From: Priapulus caudatus
Taxonomy: Eukaryota > Priapulida > Priapulimorpha > Priapulimorphida > Priapulidae
Assembly: GCF_000485595.1 (NCBI RefSeq)
Contig: NW_014577723.1
Coordinates: 53,663-114,057, forward strand
DNA: 60,395 bases
Direction: 5' to 3'
The position numbers and the translations under genes were made by a program. Under the pieces are notes generated by a model that was not told where the DNA came from, did not search any database, and was given only the letters and a program-made list of their open reading frames with translations. Position 1 is the first letter of the stretch; each line of letters begins with the position of its first letter. Positions 32,601 to 44,900 of the stretch are shown here, piece after piece.

Positions 32601-35600
32601 CGTCGACGCCTACGCCGCACCGAGCGACGCGCACGCTCGCATCGGCCACGCCCTCGCCGAGCTCAAGAAGTTCATGGTGCCGGTGAGTGAGTCATTGTCA
32701 CAGTGGCGACGCGAGCTCGTTTCCGTGCGGAGACTGAATCTTGTCGCCGTGGAGACGGGAGCTCGTTTCTGCGCGGAGACTGAGTCTTGTCGCCGTGGAG
32801 ACGGGAGCTCGTTTCCGTGCGGAGACTGAGTCTTGTCGCCGTGGAGACGGGAGCTTGTTTCTGCGCGGAGACTGAGTCTTGTCGCCGTGGAGACGGGAGC
32901 TCGTTTCTGCGCGGAGACTGAGTCTTGTCGCCGTGGAGACGGGAGCTTGTTTCCGTGCGGGGACAGACTGAATCTCGCAAATTGTAATTGACCTGTGTTG
33001 CCATTTGATACTCAGAATGTTTTCTCATGCCTAGTATTTGAAATACCATGTAGTTCATTATATTGTGTCATTAGTAATTCCTACAGCAGTGCTTATTCTA
33101 CTCTCTCCTGGCACATGGTCTTATGCCCTTAAGCCTGTGAATATTTGTTAGTTCCCCCAAAAGTTTCTTCGATTGTGTTATGATTTCATCGCGTGGTGAG
33201 GCAGGGAACACGTTGTTTCGCGTTGCGGTCAGCGTGGCAACGATCCACAAGGCGACTCGAACGATTTCGGTCCGATAACTGGTTCCAAACGATGACGATG
33301 TTAGCACAGAGGGTGACAAAAAGGCTTCGTTTAAATTTGCGTTCGTTTTAATCGCGGCGAACGCGATCGTATAGCTCGCAACACTTACACCCGGCCTATA
33401 TTTATACCGCGCCGCTGAGCCGCTCAGCCTCGTTGTTTTCACTACAGACCACAGCGGCCTGGGCTCTGGCTAATGCTGCGGCGGTTGTTGATAGAGCGCG
33501 CCGGCGGCAGCTGTGCAGCGTCTTCTGCATCTTGACTCGCATATCCGTTACGCACTCGACATGGGTGCAACATTCTTGCGCCGTACATTCGTGTAGGCGG
33601 GAGGGGGGGGGGTAGGTTGATTGAGCGGGGAGGTAGCGATAAGGGATGGTGAGAGAGAGAGGGCAGAAAGAGAGTAAGAGAGAGAGAGAGAGAGAGGGTG
33701 AAACAGGGAGCGAGAGTAATGGAGAGAGAGAAAGAGTAAGAGAATGGGGAAGGGAAAGACGGGAAGAGAGGGTGAGCGAAAGAGAGAGAGAGATAGAGAG
33801 AGAGCGTGAAAGAGAGAGAGAGAGAGAGAGAGCGTGAAACAGAGAGAGAGAGAGAGTGAAAGAGAGAGAGAGAGAGAGAGAGCGATAGTACGCGTGGAAG
33901 ATTACTGAAGCAGACGAGTGAAGCCGCAGGCAGCTAGGGTTACACGTAAGAAGCGCACCGATCAACCGGAGCGAGGCTGGTACTGTTTTTTCCCTCTCAT
34001 AAAGTGAATAGCTCACTAATGTAGCGATGCAAACTTTATCGCTATCGTGCCGGCGGGGACGGCGGCTGCAGCCTCACGCACGATCCGTCGCGGGTCGAAT
34101 GCGCCTCGCGGCTAAGCACGCGGGATTTGTTCTCGGATCAGAGGCTGAGCCGCGTGTGGGCACAGCAGCGGATTGCGTCGCTGGCTGGCTGCTAAGCCTG
34201 CCACGGTGTCCACGGCAACCACAGCATCACTGGCTCTCCTCGCCCGCCATCGTATCCACGGCACCCGCAGCATCCCTGGCTCTCGTCATGCCGCTGTCGT
34301 ATCCACGGCAACGCAGCATCCCTGGCTCTCGTCATCCCGCTGTCGTATCCACGGCAACGCAGCATCCCTGGCTCTTGTCATGCCCCGTCGGATCCACGGC
34401 AGCTGCAGTATTCCGGGTTCACGTCATACCCTGTCGTGTTTAAGGAAACCACAGCGGCCCTGGCTCCTCTTACCCATCTCACGTCCAATACAACCAACAG
34501 CATCCTCGGCTCTACACCTTCCATAATGTCCACGGAAATCACAAGATTCCTGGCTGTCCTCACACCCCATCACATCCACGGAAACCACAAGATTCATGGT
34601 TCTCCTAGCCCCCCTTATCGTGTCCACGGCAACTGCATGATTCACGTGCTGCGGATGATGCAAGGGTGTGCATGGGATGCTAGAGTGGCAGAGGATGTTG
34701 CGGTTGCCGTGGGTTACGCGCACGGAGTGGCGTGTGTTGGCTGACCGGTATGAATTACGTGTGAGTAGATATTAGTGCCATGGCCACATGTCATCCCATC
34801 GATGCTGTCTCACCCCATACTCGACCTTACTAGCAGCACTCTGGTAATACAGTCTAACCTGTATATATAAGGGTTGATAAAGGAAAATGCCTAATCTGTG
34901 ACTTATAGACTGACTACCCTCTGTTCTATAGAAGTTATCAAGAGCTAATAATAGTATACCTTATTGGAAGAGGTTTTGCTGCCACTCAAGAGATGCGTTG
35001 TAGTTTCGGTAGTGAGTATATGATGCTCACGTGCCATCGATAATCAGCTGATCATGCATAGAGAATCTTACAAAGCGATTGTGTGGTTTTAGTTGTGTGC
35101 GGATATTCGCAGGGCGAGTGTATTACAGAGCTGTAACTCATGTCACACGATAAGATGGTTCTGTTACGGGCGCGTGCATACTCAGTTACGGATCACTGCA
35201 CGCTGCAGTGACAGGACGTGGAATCTATGTTATAAATCACATGGCTCTGGTATGGGCAACCGTATATCTGTAGTGTTGTAGTCGTCCACGAATGCCGCGG
35301 ACGTTTTGGAGTAGAAGTTTACTGTGATTACGATTAAAGCAGTTAAAAGCATTTAAGTGCGCTATTAGCGTTCACGCGAAAGCATGATTCTCCAGTGTGA
35401 CGAGGTGTTAACTGCAAATTTGTAAATGGGAAGGAACGAAAAAGCCCCGCTCTCTGCTTAGCGGATTAAGTCGGGCAAATTTTCGCTTAGGAAGCGATAA
35501 CTACAGTATAATGTCTGGGAGGGGTACAGTTACAGGCGTGCGCATAACTGCGTACTCAGTTACAAAGCACTCGTGTGTGTTATCTATATACAGTGCGATA

Positions 35601-37380
35601 TAGTACTGTTCGCTTCTGTGATGTACTGTAGACTGCCTCATTTTTGCTAAAGTATATGTAGGGTAAACTGGGGTAAAAACGCTCATGGGGTAAAAACGCC
35701 CACTTGACTTGTTTTCACTGCTAGTGAAAAATGACAAGATGAATTATTAAATGGAATATATTTATAATAAGTAAAATGTATATAAATATTAATAATGAAA
35801 AGAATTAAATTCATTAACATATTTTAAGGGTATGTATAGGTGCTGTTGAATAAAATGTGAAAAATAAAGTTTAAAGGGATAGTAGACTAGGATTTTACTG
35901 CATACAACTGTACTTACTGTACATAACAAATCGTCTATACCCACACGTATTTGTTACCAGATACCTAATTTAATTGTTATAATTAATTACACATCAACGC
36001 TACGAAATTTGAACGGCGCCATGACACCCGCGACACCATGCTGCCACCCAAAAAGTTGCGTATTTGACAATTTATTTGCACGTTAAAGACTGAGGGCTAT
36101 TCACAAAAGTCCAATTTATTTATACCTAAATGCTATTTAACCGAACGATATTCATTTTGGGCAAATTTATCCATATTATAACTGAAACTATATGTCGTTT
36201 ATAATATAACAATCCTTTTGCTTTTAAATTAATAAATAAGAACACACCTCGTTCTGTAGCCCTTTGCTGTAAAGTGGTTTTGCCCAACTTCAATCATGCG
36301 CTTTGAGTTGCGCCGCCCGTCGTGTAATCAAACTGTAGTCGTTAGTTTTAAAACATTTTTTAATAATATTTTTAATGGTGATTAAACCATGAAACTTTTT
36401 ATGGAGCGTAATTTTAACCTAAATTAACTGAAAATAACCCTAGAACCTAGAGTAAACGATCCTTTAAANNNNNNNNNNNNNNNNNNNNNNNNNNNNNNNN
36501 NNNNNNNNNNNNNNNNNNNNNNNNNNNNNNNNNNNNNNNNNNNNNNNNNNNNNNNNNNNNNNNNNNNNNNNNNNNNNNNNNNNNNNNNNNNNNNNNNNNN
36601 NNNNNNNNNNNNNNNNNNNNNNNNNNNNNNNNNNNNNNNNNNNNNNNNNNNNNNNNNNNNNNNNNNNNNNNNNNNNNNNNNNNNNNNNNNNNNNNNNNNN
36701 NNNNNNNNNNNNNNNNNNNNNNNNNNNNNNNNNNNNNNNNNNNNNNNNNNNNNNNNNNNNNNNNNNNNNNNNNNNNNNNNNNNNNNNNNNNNNNNNNNNN
36801 NNNNNNNNNNNNNNNNNNNNNNNNNNNNNNNNNNNNNNNNNNNNNNNNNNNNNNNNNNNNNNNNNNNNNNNNNNNNNNNNNNNNNNNNNNNNNNNNNNNN
36901 NNNNNNNNNNNNNNNNNNNNNNNNAAAAGCGGCTTTGTGGGTCATTGGTTGCCTCGTCCCAGATATTGAGGTTTCACTCTTGGCACAGCTTGGCCTTTGT
37001 GGAGCCACGGCTGATGTTGCAGGTTAGATTTTGCCGCTTTGCCAGGTTGAATGGCAGCTTGAAGGCCGAGTGAGCTGTGTGCCCTCCGTCCAGCAGGGTG
37101 GCAGCAATACTGCTTGAAGCAACTGCCAAGGCAATCTTCCTCGTCTGCCTGACCTTGGCCAGAAGAAGGTTGGTAACGAAGGTCTTGCCTGTTCCGCCAA
37201 GAGTGTCAAAGAAGAAGAGGCCGCTACGTTTTTTTGGTCAAATTAATTTTTGTCAATTTTTTTGGTCAATTTTTTTGGGTCTAATTTTTTGGTCTAATTT
37301 TTTTGACTTAAAATAGTCGTCGGGTCATGCTGATTCAGAATATATATGATGTTGGGGGTGAACTCTTACGTGGGGGGAGA

Positions 37381-37413
<33 letters not shown>

Positions 37414-40400
37414 CAAAACAGGCTCGCCCTTTATATAAGAGATTACAATCCTTTTGCTTTTAAATTAATAAATAAGAAACACCCTCGGTCTGTAGCCCTT
37501 GGCTGGAAAGTGGTTTTGCGCAACTTATGAGATCGTGCGCTTTGAGTGGCGCCACCGTCGTTGTAATCAAACTGTAGTCGTTAGTTTTAAAACATTTAAA
37601 AAAAATATTTCTAATGGTGATTAAACCATGAAACTTTTTATGTAGCGTAATTATAACCTAAATTAGCTGAAAATAACCCTAGAACCTAGAGTAAACTCTC
37701 CCTTTAAAATATTACAATCAACTTTAATATTTGCTTAATAATGTTTTTTTGAGTGGGCATTTTTAACCTTCAAAAAATCTGAGTGGGTGTTTTTACCCCG
37801 AGGCCTGGGTAAAAACGCCCGCCAAACATCCTCTCGGAAAGGGGGGGGGGAGTTTTCCCTTATCAATATAATGACCATGATAATATATTTGCACACAATA
37901 GAGGAGACATGTAGTGCATAAAACCACACATTTGTTTCCTAGTGTCTCCAAGTAGCACTGAGATATTTAGCAAAAACTTAAAAAATGGGCGTTTTTACCC
38001 CAGTTTACCCTATATGTATATATATTATTATATATATAAATAAACATATACATACCCGCCTGAATTAGTCAAACATAAGCTTTGAGTGACAGGAAGAGAA
38101 AGAAAGGCAAGATGAAAATGCGTGCGTGTGAGAGTTGCGGAGGAAGGTGACGGCAGCTACAGCTGCTGCGCGTGCTAACGCTGGTAACCACGTCTGCTGC
38201 GTTGCTTGCTTCACAGGACCAGTCTTATGACCAGATGCAGCAGATGTCCGAGATGAATGGCGGACCGCAGCCCCTGATGGGGGGGCGCCCTCCGATGGGC
38301 TACCCGCCGTCGTCGCGCGGACGCGGGATGCCACCTGGTGTGCGCGGTCGTGGCGCGCCTAGAGGTAATGCATGTTCGGTTGTTGCATGATGCCGCAGTT
38401 TTGCGGTCAATTGGGTGGCATTTTGAGGGCAAACTTGGTAATTTGGTGAGATAAGAATATTTATCATATATAATCAATAAGTACTTATTGTCAAGTGTCA
38501 TTTGATTATTTTATTTGTTTATTGCGGGTAAATGTGTTATAGATCTTGTATCTGTGCATTAGTGTTCTAGAATAACTATCATTAGTAATCAATAGCTTAT
38601 CCATTAATTGATCAATCTACCTGGAATGATTGACAGCTCTAAGCAATCTGTGTTCTGATAGGTTCATTCTAAAAAGGTTGCTTAGTGGTGAGGTGCTGCT
38701 GAGTCAACAATTTGGCATGCATTAATAAACAGTTCTAGATGGACCAAGGAGCTGGGGGTATCTTGCACCTTGTTCAGGTGACTTGTCTGTAGGTCATTTT
38801 GCAATCGATTCACACAAATTAGAGACGTTTCTCCCGTGACCTTTTGTCGTCATTAATCGTGTCCTGCCCTGCGGTGATCAAACCGGTGATTTTTACGGAG
38901 GGATGTATGAAAGCACGATGGGCAAAGAGGAGGAGACCTTTAAATGTCAAGTTGCTCATCTATTGCTGTTGCTCTGTTGATTTCCCACCAGGTGGCATGG
39001 GCGTGCCGCGAGGCGGAGCAGCGGGCGGCGGCCGCGGAGGCGCGCCGGGTATGCGGGGTGGCAGCGTGCCCCGGGGTGTCTCCCTCGGCTCACGGGGATC
39101 TCCCATGCCGCGCGGGCGTGGCGTTGCCAGGGGCGGGGCACAGACACGACAGCCCCAGCCTCTGTCACTGGCTGTCCAGCAGCAGCAGTCATACAGCGGA
39201 GCGTATGATGATCCAGAATACGTAAGTGTAGCCGTGTGTGTCTCATGGTGCTTCGTCATGTTGATTAATTAATGTTGCTCGTTAACGTCGGCAGCATCGT
39301 TCGATTCGTGTTTTTCTAAACCTGGCGTCTCTCTAGCTAGATGGCAGTTATCTTTCTGTTGATTTTTTTTTCTCCCTGTCTTTCATTTTTTCATCCATTC
39401 ATTGTCTGTCTGTCTGTGTATCTGCCTGCCTCTTGATTTGATGGTAATTCTGTCCCTTTGTCTATGTGGTCGTCTGTATTTGTGTCTGCAGTGCTCGAAA
39501 TAAGGAAAAAAATGTGGTTGCTTTGCGGACAGCCCAGGCATCAAATCGTGTTGTCCGCAACAATTTCTGGTTGTCCCAAAAAATATCCCCAAATCTCCTA
39601 TTTGCAATCACATAATATGATCAGAAAACACCCAAAAACAGTGGCGTAACCAGGATTTTTTAACAATGGGGGGCCAAAAACAGCGAACTGCGCAAAATAG
39701 TGGATGACTTAATATTTTACTGGCTCCTCCGCCTCCCTCTCCACACCCTATGGCTCCTCTACCTCTCAGCTCTGCAATCTTTGTTTTGGGCGCCATGCGA
39801 AAAGGCGACATTTTTGTTCATTGTTCTCTGCTTCCAAGATAGGTAATTGTTCAGTGGCGGGTCTAGGATTTCAAGGAGGGGGTGAGGGGTGAGGGGTGAA
39901 CAGGCAGGGGGGAGGTATGGGGGTCTTCCCCCAGAAAATTTTGGAAACTTGCTAGTTTGCTGGTTCCAAATCGAGTTCACCTCTCATAAATCAGAAAACC
40001 TGACCTATACCAGTGTTGGAAATAGCAGCTGGTCCCATATTTTTATATTATTTACGATTTAATTCACGATTAAGATTTCTTGATGAGCTAGAAAACACTT
40101 GGATTTGAAGTATGAAAATGAACATTATTGTGCCAGCTAGCCGACACCAGTTGGTAGAGACTGCACATTTCCATGAAAATGGAAAATGGACGGAAATCAC
40201 GGAATCACCCCCTCTGAAACGGAATCACCCACTCTGAAACGGAATCACCAGTTTCACCAAAAATAACCTCCCAAAACACAAAAATAACCTTTAAACAGCT
40301 CAAATCACTCCCAACACACACAAAATGATTATGAAAACTTATCTTACATTCATCACTTTAACCCTCCAAAAGAAATTACAGATCCAACAATTTTTTTTTG

Positions 40401-41893
40401 CAGAAATGTTGCGGAAATGTGCATTATTTCTGAATTAAAATGTAGAAATTTGTTGAAACAGAATTGAAGTGGAATTTAGTAATCTCCGAAACGGAATTTG
40501 GCAAATTTTGAAGCGGAAATGTGCAGTCTCTAAGTTGGTTGGGATTGATTGTCAGTTCAGATGCAAAATATTAAAAGCAAAAGGTTATACACCATAGATT
40601 AATTGGGTACTATAACACGCGTATATAAGATAGCCGAGTCGGTATAGAGTTATGGTTAGGGTTGGGTTAGGGATAGGATGGCGGTGCTCGACGGCGGCCG
40701 GCCGCCAGGCTAGAAATGCTCTTGCAGAACTCTGCACTAGGTATGGACGCAATGCAGGCCGATTGACAGCCGAAAGAAATTCAATTCGCGGTCAGAAAAA
40801 TATAAATAAAGTGCGTTTTTTCGTCAACTTTTTTCTTGGTTGTCCACCAGACAATGTCTCAGACTGGTTAGGTTGTCCGGCGCAAATTCTGGTTGTCTCG
40901 GACAACCGGACAACGCTTATTTTGAGCACTGTGTCTGTCTATTAATTTTATCCTCTGTTTTCGTGATATAGAATGAGACTTGGTTAGTTATTGGTCTCAG
41001 GTATTTCCGTGTTTGGATTTTATAGAATCAGCAATCGTATGGAGGAGGAAGTGGAGGTTTAGGAGCGAGTGGTGGAGGAGGAGGAGGAGGAGGAGGAGGA
41101 GAATATGACAGCAGTTATGTACGTAACGATTATTGTCGTCTTGTAGCTTAGGTTAGCGGTGACTTAGAGAGACTAGACTTAAAGTATAGCAACTTTTGAT
41201 CTCAGTACTCTTGCTATTGATGTACGGTAGTGGAGTAGGGTTGGTAAATTATCATTCTGAATTGATATAGGTCTTCCATCCTCGATATATATTGATAGTT
41301 TGATGTGATTGTTGCACACACTACTTATGGTTACCTCACGCGCTTCTCTCACACATCGGCTCCAGGCTTTCCATTTCTCTCTAATTGACTGTATGTATTC
41401 AGGGATACCTCTGGCATTCGCCATCTTCGCAAATGCGATAAATAAATAACGGTGGCGATTTTACTACGCTAAGTGGCGGTTAGAAATAGCGAATTATTTA
41501 ACTGTTCGTAAGACGATTGAATAATGAAATCGTCTAATTGCAGTGTCGTGTCGCAAAATGTTTTCGTACACCTCTTTTCCCATATACATCACCTGTTTAC
41601 GCATTGCTTATCACATATGATAAAGTGAAGAGCGGGTATAGTTTTTCATTGGTGGCTAAAACATAACTTTTGTGGCTCAAGTCTTGGCTCAAACTTTAAA
41701 ACATCCAAAGGGAGCCCTGCGTATATGACTGCTGTGTATGTACTGTATAGTGCCTCTCTGTAGCCTTTGTCTAAATTCTATATTTTGGTATTACTTTATC
41801 CCTAGATTATATTTTATAAATCTCTCTCTTCCCTCTCCCCCCCCCTACTTTACTCTCCATCTCTCTCTTCTCCCCCATCTCTCTTCCCCTTTC

Positions 41894-41925
<32 letters not shown>

Positions 41926-44900
41926 CTCGCTCTCTCGTTCCTCCTTTCCTCATCTTTCCCTTTTGCTCCCTCGCCATCCATCTGTCTCTGTCCTTCTCAC
42001 GTCAGCAGCGATATATAAATATATACGATTGCAGAGTGGAATCTGCTCGACTGGTTTTTATACTCCGCGTATGTTGCTGCAGCAAGCACCAATATATTCT
42101 GTCAATCGCAGCAGATGGTAAACTAATTGGTGTAGAGTGAGCCATGGAAGCCTGCTGTGTAATTGCGATGTTTATAACGAACCTAATGCGACAGATCGCT
42201 GTCAGCTGGGTTCATTAGAAGCTTAGCAACTGCTATCATTACTGCGCAGTTACATTTAAGTAGAAATCTGTCATCTGCATCTGGAAGGTGATCAGCATTT
42301 AAGTGTCAGTCATCTCTCTCCCACCTCTCTCTCCTCCTCTCCCCCTCACCTTTCTATTTTGCCCTCTTTCTCGTTCCTCGTACCCTGATCCATCTTTCTC
42401 TGTACTGTATATATATGTATGTCACTCCCTATCTCTTCTCTCTTTGCACTTCTCGTGCTTTTTCTGTTTCAATGTTTTTCTCTTCTATCCCATGTACTTT
42501 CTCTCACTCACTTTCTCTGCTATCGTTGACACTTATCTACCGCAGTCTCCCCCTTCCCTTCCTAGTCGCTTCCCTTTCCTACCCCGTTTGAGATCTTTCT
42601 CAGTGCTGCCGCCCTGAAAAAACTTTCGCGATTGATGTGTTTTTACATCGATGCGTGCGTGTGAATGTTTCAGGTGGCTGGATTCGGCGGTGGCGCAGCC
42701 GCGGATCAGAGCTACGAGGAGAGTTATGAACAGCCGGCGAGCTACCAGGAGTACACCACAACCAGGTAAAGCCCCCACCCTACCCACCCACCACGTTACA
42801 TGTGCGGGGGAGGGGGATCAGGGTTTTTATATGGTCCTGGAAACCCTAGAAAGTGCAGAAATTTCCAAAAATGTGGGAGGATTCCAGGTTGGGATCGCAC
42901 CTCCGGAAATAGGCTGTAGTCCTGGAAAGCCCTGAAGTACAGGCTACGCTACTGCAAAATGGGCTATTATTGTGTTTGACCGCAGAAAATCGTCGAGATT
43001 GAACTAATATTTCTCCTTTCTTAGAGGCAAAATGTCACTGTTTTGTTCTTTTGGCAATGATGATAATAATAATAAATAATAATAGTAATAATTGCTGTAT
43101 GTAATGGTGCTAAGCTCATTTCACTGAAATTTTGCACAGCGGAGAGATAGTGATCCGCTAGAGGGCGCGTTAAGCGCTAACAAAAACGGCTCTGATTGGC
43201 TAATTTTGTCTTATTTATTTTATTGTTTATTATTTTTGGCTAATTTAGTTTTATTTTAGAATTAGGGATAGGATTAGGGTTAAGGTTAGGGTTAACTGAT
43301 TTCTATATCTACAACTTATTTCTATATTCACTATCTCTCCCCTGAGACCTACTAATTTCATTTCCCTGCAGCCAGGAGCAATACTATGACCAGACAGCAG
43401 GGCAGTACGAGGCAGCCGGATACGGTAAGTTCTGTGTCATAGTAGCTCCATGTATAGACTAGAGATCCTTTCACCGTGACTTGGGGTGATACTCAATTAG
43501 GAGTGTTCCCAACTTTAATGTCATTAATGGTCATAATAACATATATATATATATGGTCATGGTCATATATTAGTTTGTGGTTTAATGTCATTTCGGTTAG
43601 GGTTAGGGTTAGGATTATCAATCACTAATCATTAATGATATCAAAGTTGGGAACACTCCTAATGGAGCGTTAGCCATGAATTGGGCAATCTTTGTGAACG
43701 TTCAACGCCCGCAGTCATTAATGCTGTATAAACACCCATGCAGTGACATCACTTGACGTGAAAGCGAACTAGATTCGGTTTTAGGTGTGATTGCTTGAGC
43801 ACTTAAGCAGAATCGTGCAAGTTTCGTCTGTGCTCTCTCTCAGTGTTTGTTTCCGGTGTGCCTGCGTGCAGCTGTGTCATATCGAACGAATACAGCTACG
43901 GAGTCTTTTATTGGCTATTAGCGGCTCTTAACTTACTTTTATACCAGTTTAGTGTAGCAGCAGATTTCTTTAACTGTCCTCCCTACTCGCCTCTGTTTTT
44001 CTCGTTCATTCTCTCACTCTGTGTTTATCTTTCCCACAATCTCTTGTGCTTTTACTCTATCTCTCTCGCACGCACCGGGAAACGCTCTCTCGCTCGCTCT
44101 GGCTCTGTTGACGTCTTTTGTTTATTAGTATATCAAGCTTTCACGCCGTAACGAGTGTGGCACGTCAAAGTGTGTAGTCTTTGCTTATTTGCATTGTACG
44201 TGTGTTTGTAGTTGCTTGTGTTTTTTCCCGCCCTCGTCTGATAAGCCACGCTAGTTGATTGACAGATCCTAATTGGCAGCCTGAACTCCTTAAATCGAAT
44301 GCTTTTCCATCCATCCTAACCTCCTCCAATCTCACCCCCTCCATGCAGTCCGAGCCCCTCTGCTCCTTACTCCTCCTCCTCCAGCTCCTTCTTCATACAA
44401 TCCTAACTCCCCTTCTCGCATGCACTCATAACCCCCCGTCCCCTCCCTTCCTTTCCCCTCTCCACTCCTGCAGCTGTCCTAACCCCTTCCCTTCTCTTTG
44501 ACTTTCCCCTGTATCCTCTCCTCCCCTTTCTCTCATGCATGCAGACTTAGTCCCCGTGCATGACAGCATACACTCACAACCCTCTACATTCTTCCTCAGT
44601 TAGCAGCATGCAGGCCCTGCTCCCTCACATAACAACAAGCAGGTGTCTCCATTACTTTCAACTAAAGTCGGCTATTGCACTATTTGCAGGCGTTGTAGGC
44701 GGCGGCGACCAGTGGGGAGGGCCAGACGCCGCCTCCGCTGACCAATGGGGCGGGGCTGGTATCAGCGCTGCCGACCAGTGGGGTGGTAGCGATGCGACGT
44801 CCATGGGGCGAGGGGGCGCCGGCATGGGGCGCAGCCCTGGGGTGACCCGCGGGACGAACGGGCGTGGCGGGGGCGTGGCCCGAGGAGGGGGTGTGAACCT

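Larger units (their letters stand above)
35659..38011. mobile_element. 2.35-kb DNA transposon, TAGGGTAAACTGGGGTAAAA ends
   Basis: The left end TAGGGTAAACTGGGGTAAAA at 35659 and its exact inverse at 38011. TATG flanks both sides (35655-35658, 38012-38015). Inner copies of GGGTAAAAACGCCC (35690, 37806) form subterminal repeats. It has been invaded by a second element: direct repeats of about 260 bp at 36208-36468 and 37445-37708 enclose an N gap and a helicase fragment. KHDRBS intron 4. Confidence 0.8.

Noticed and set aside
34027-34744. Overlapping 100-138 codon frames on both strands
   Set aside because: Generated by the 46-48 bp minisatellite in KHDRBS intron 4; no domain, and both strands are open.
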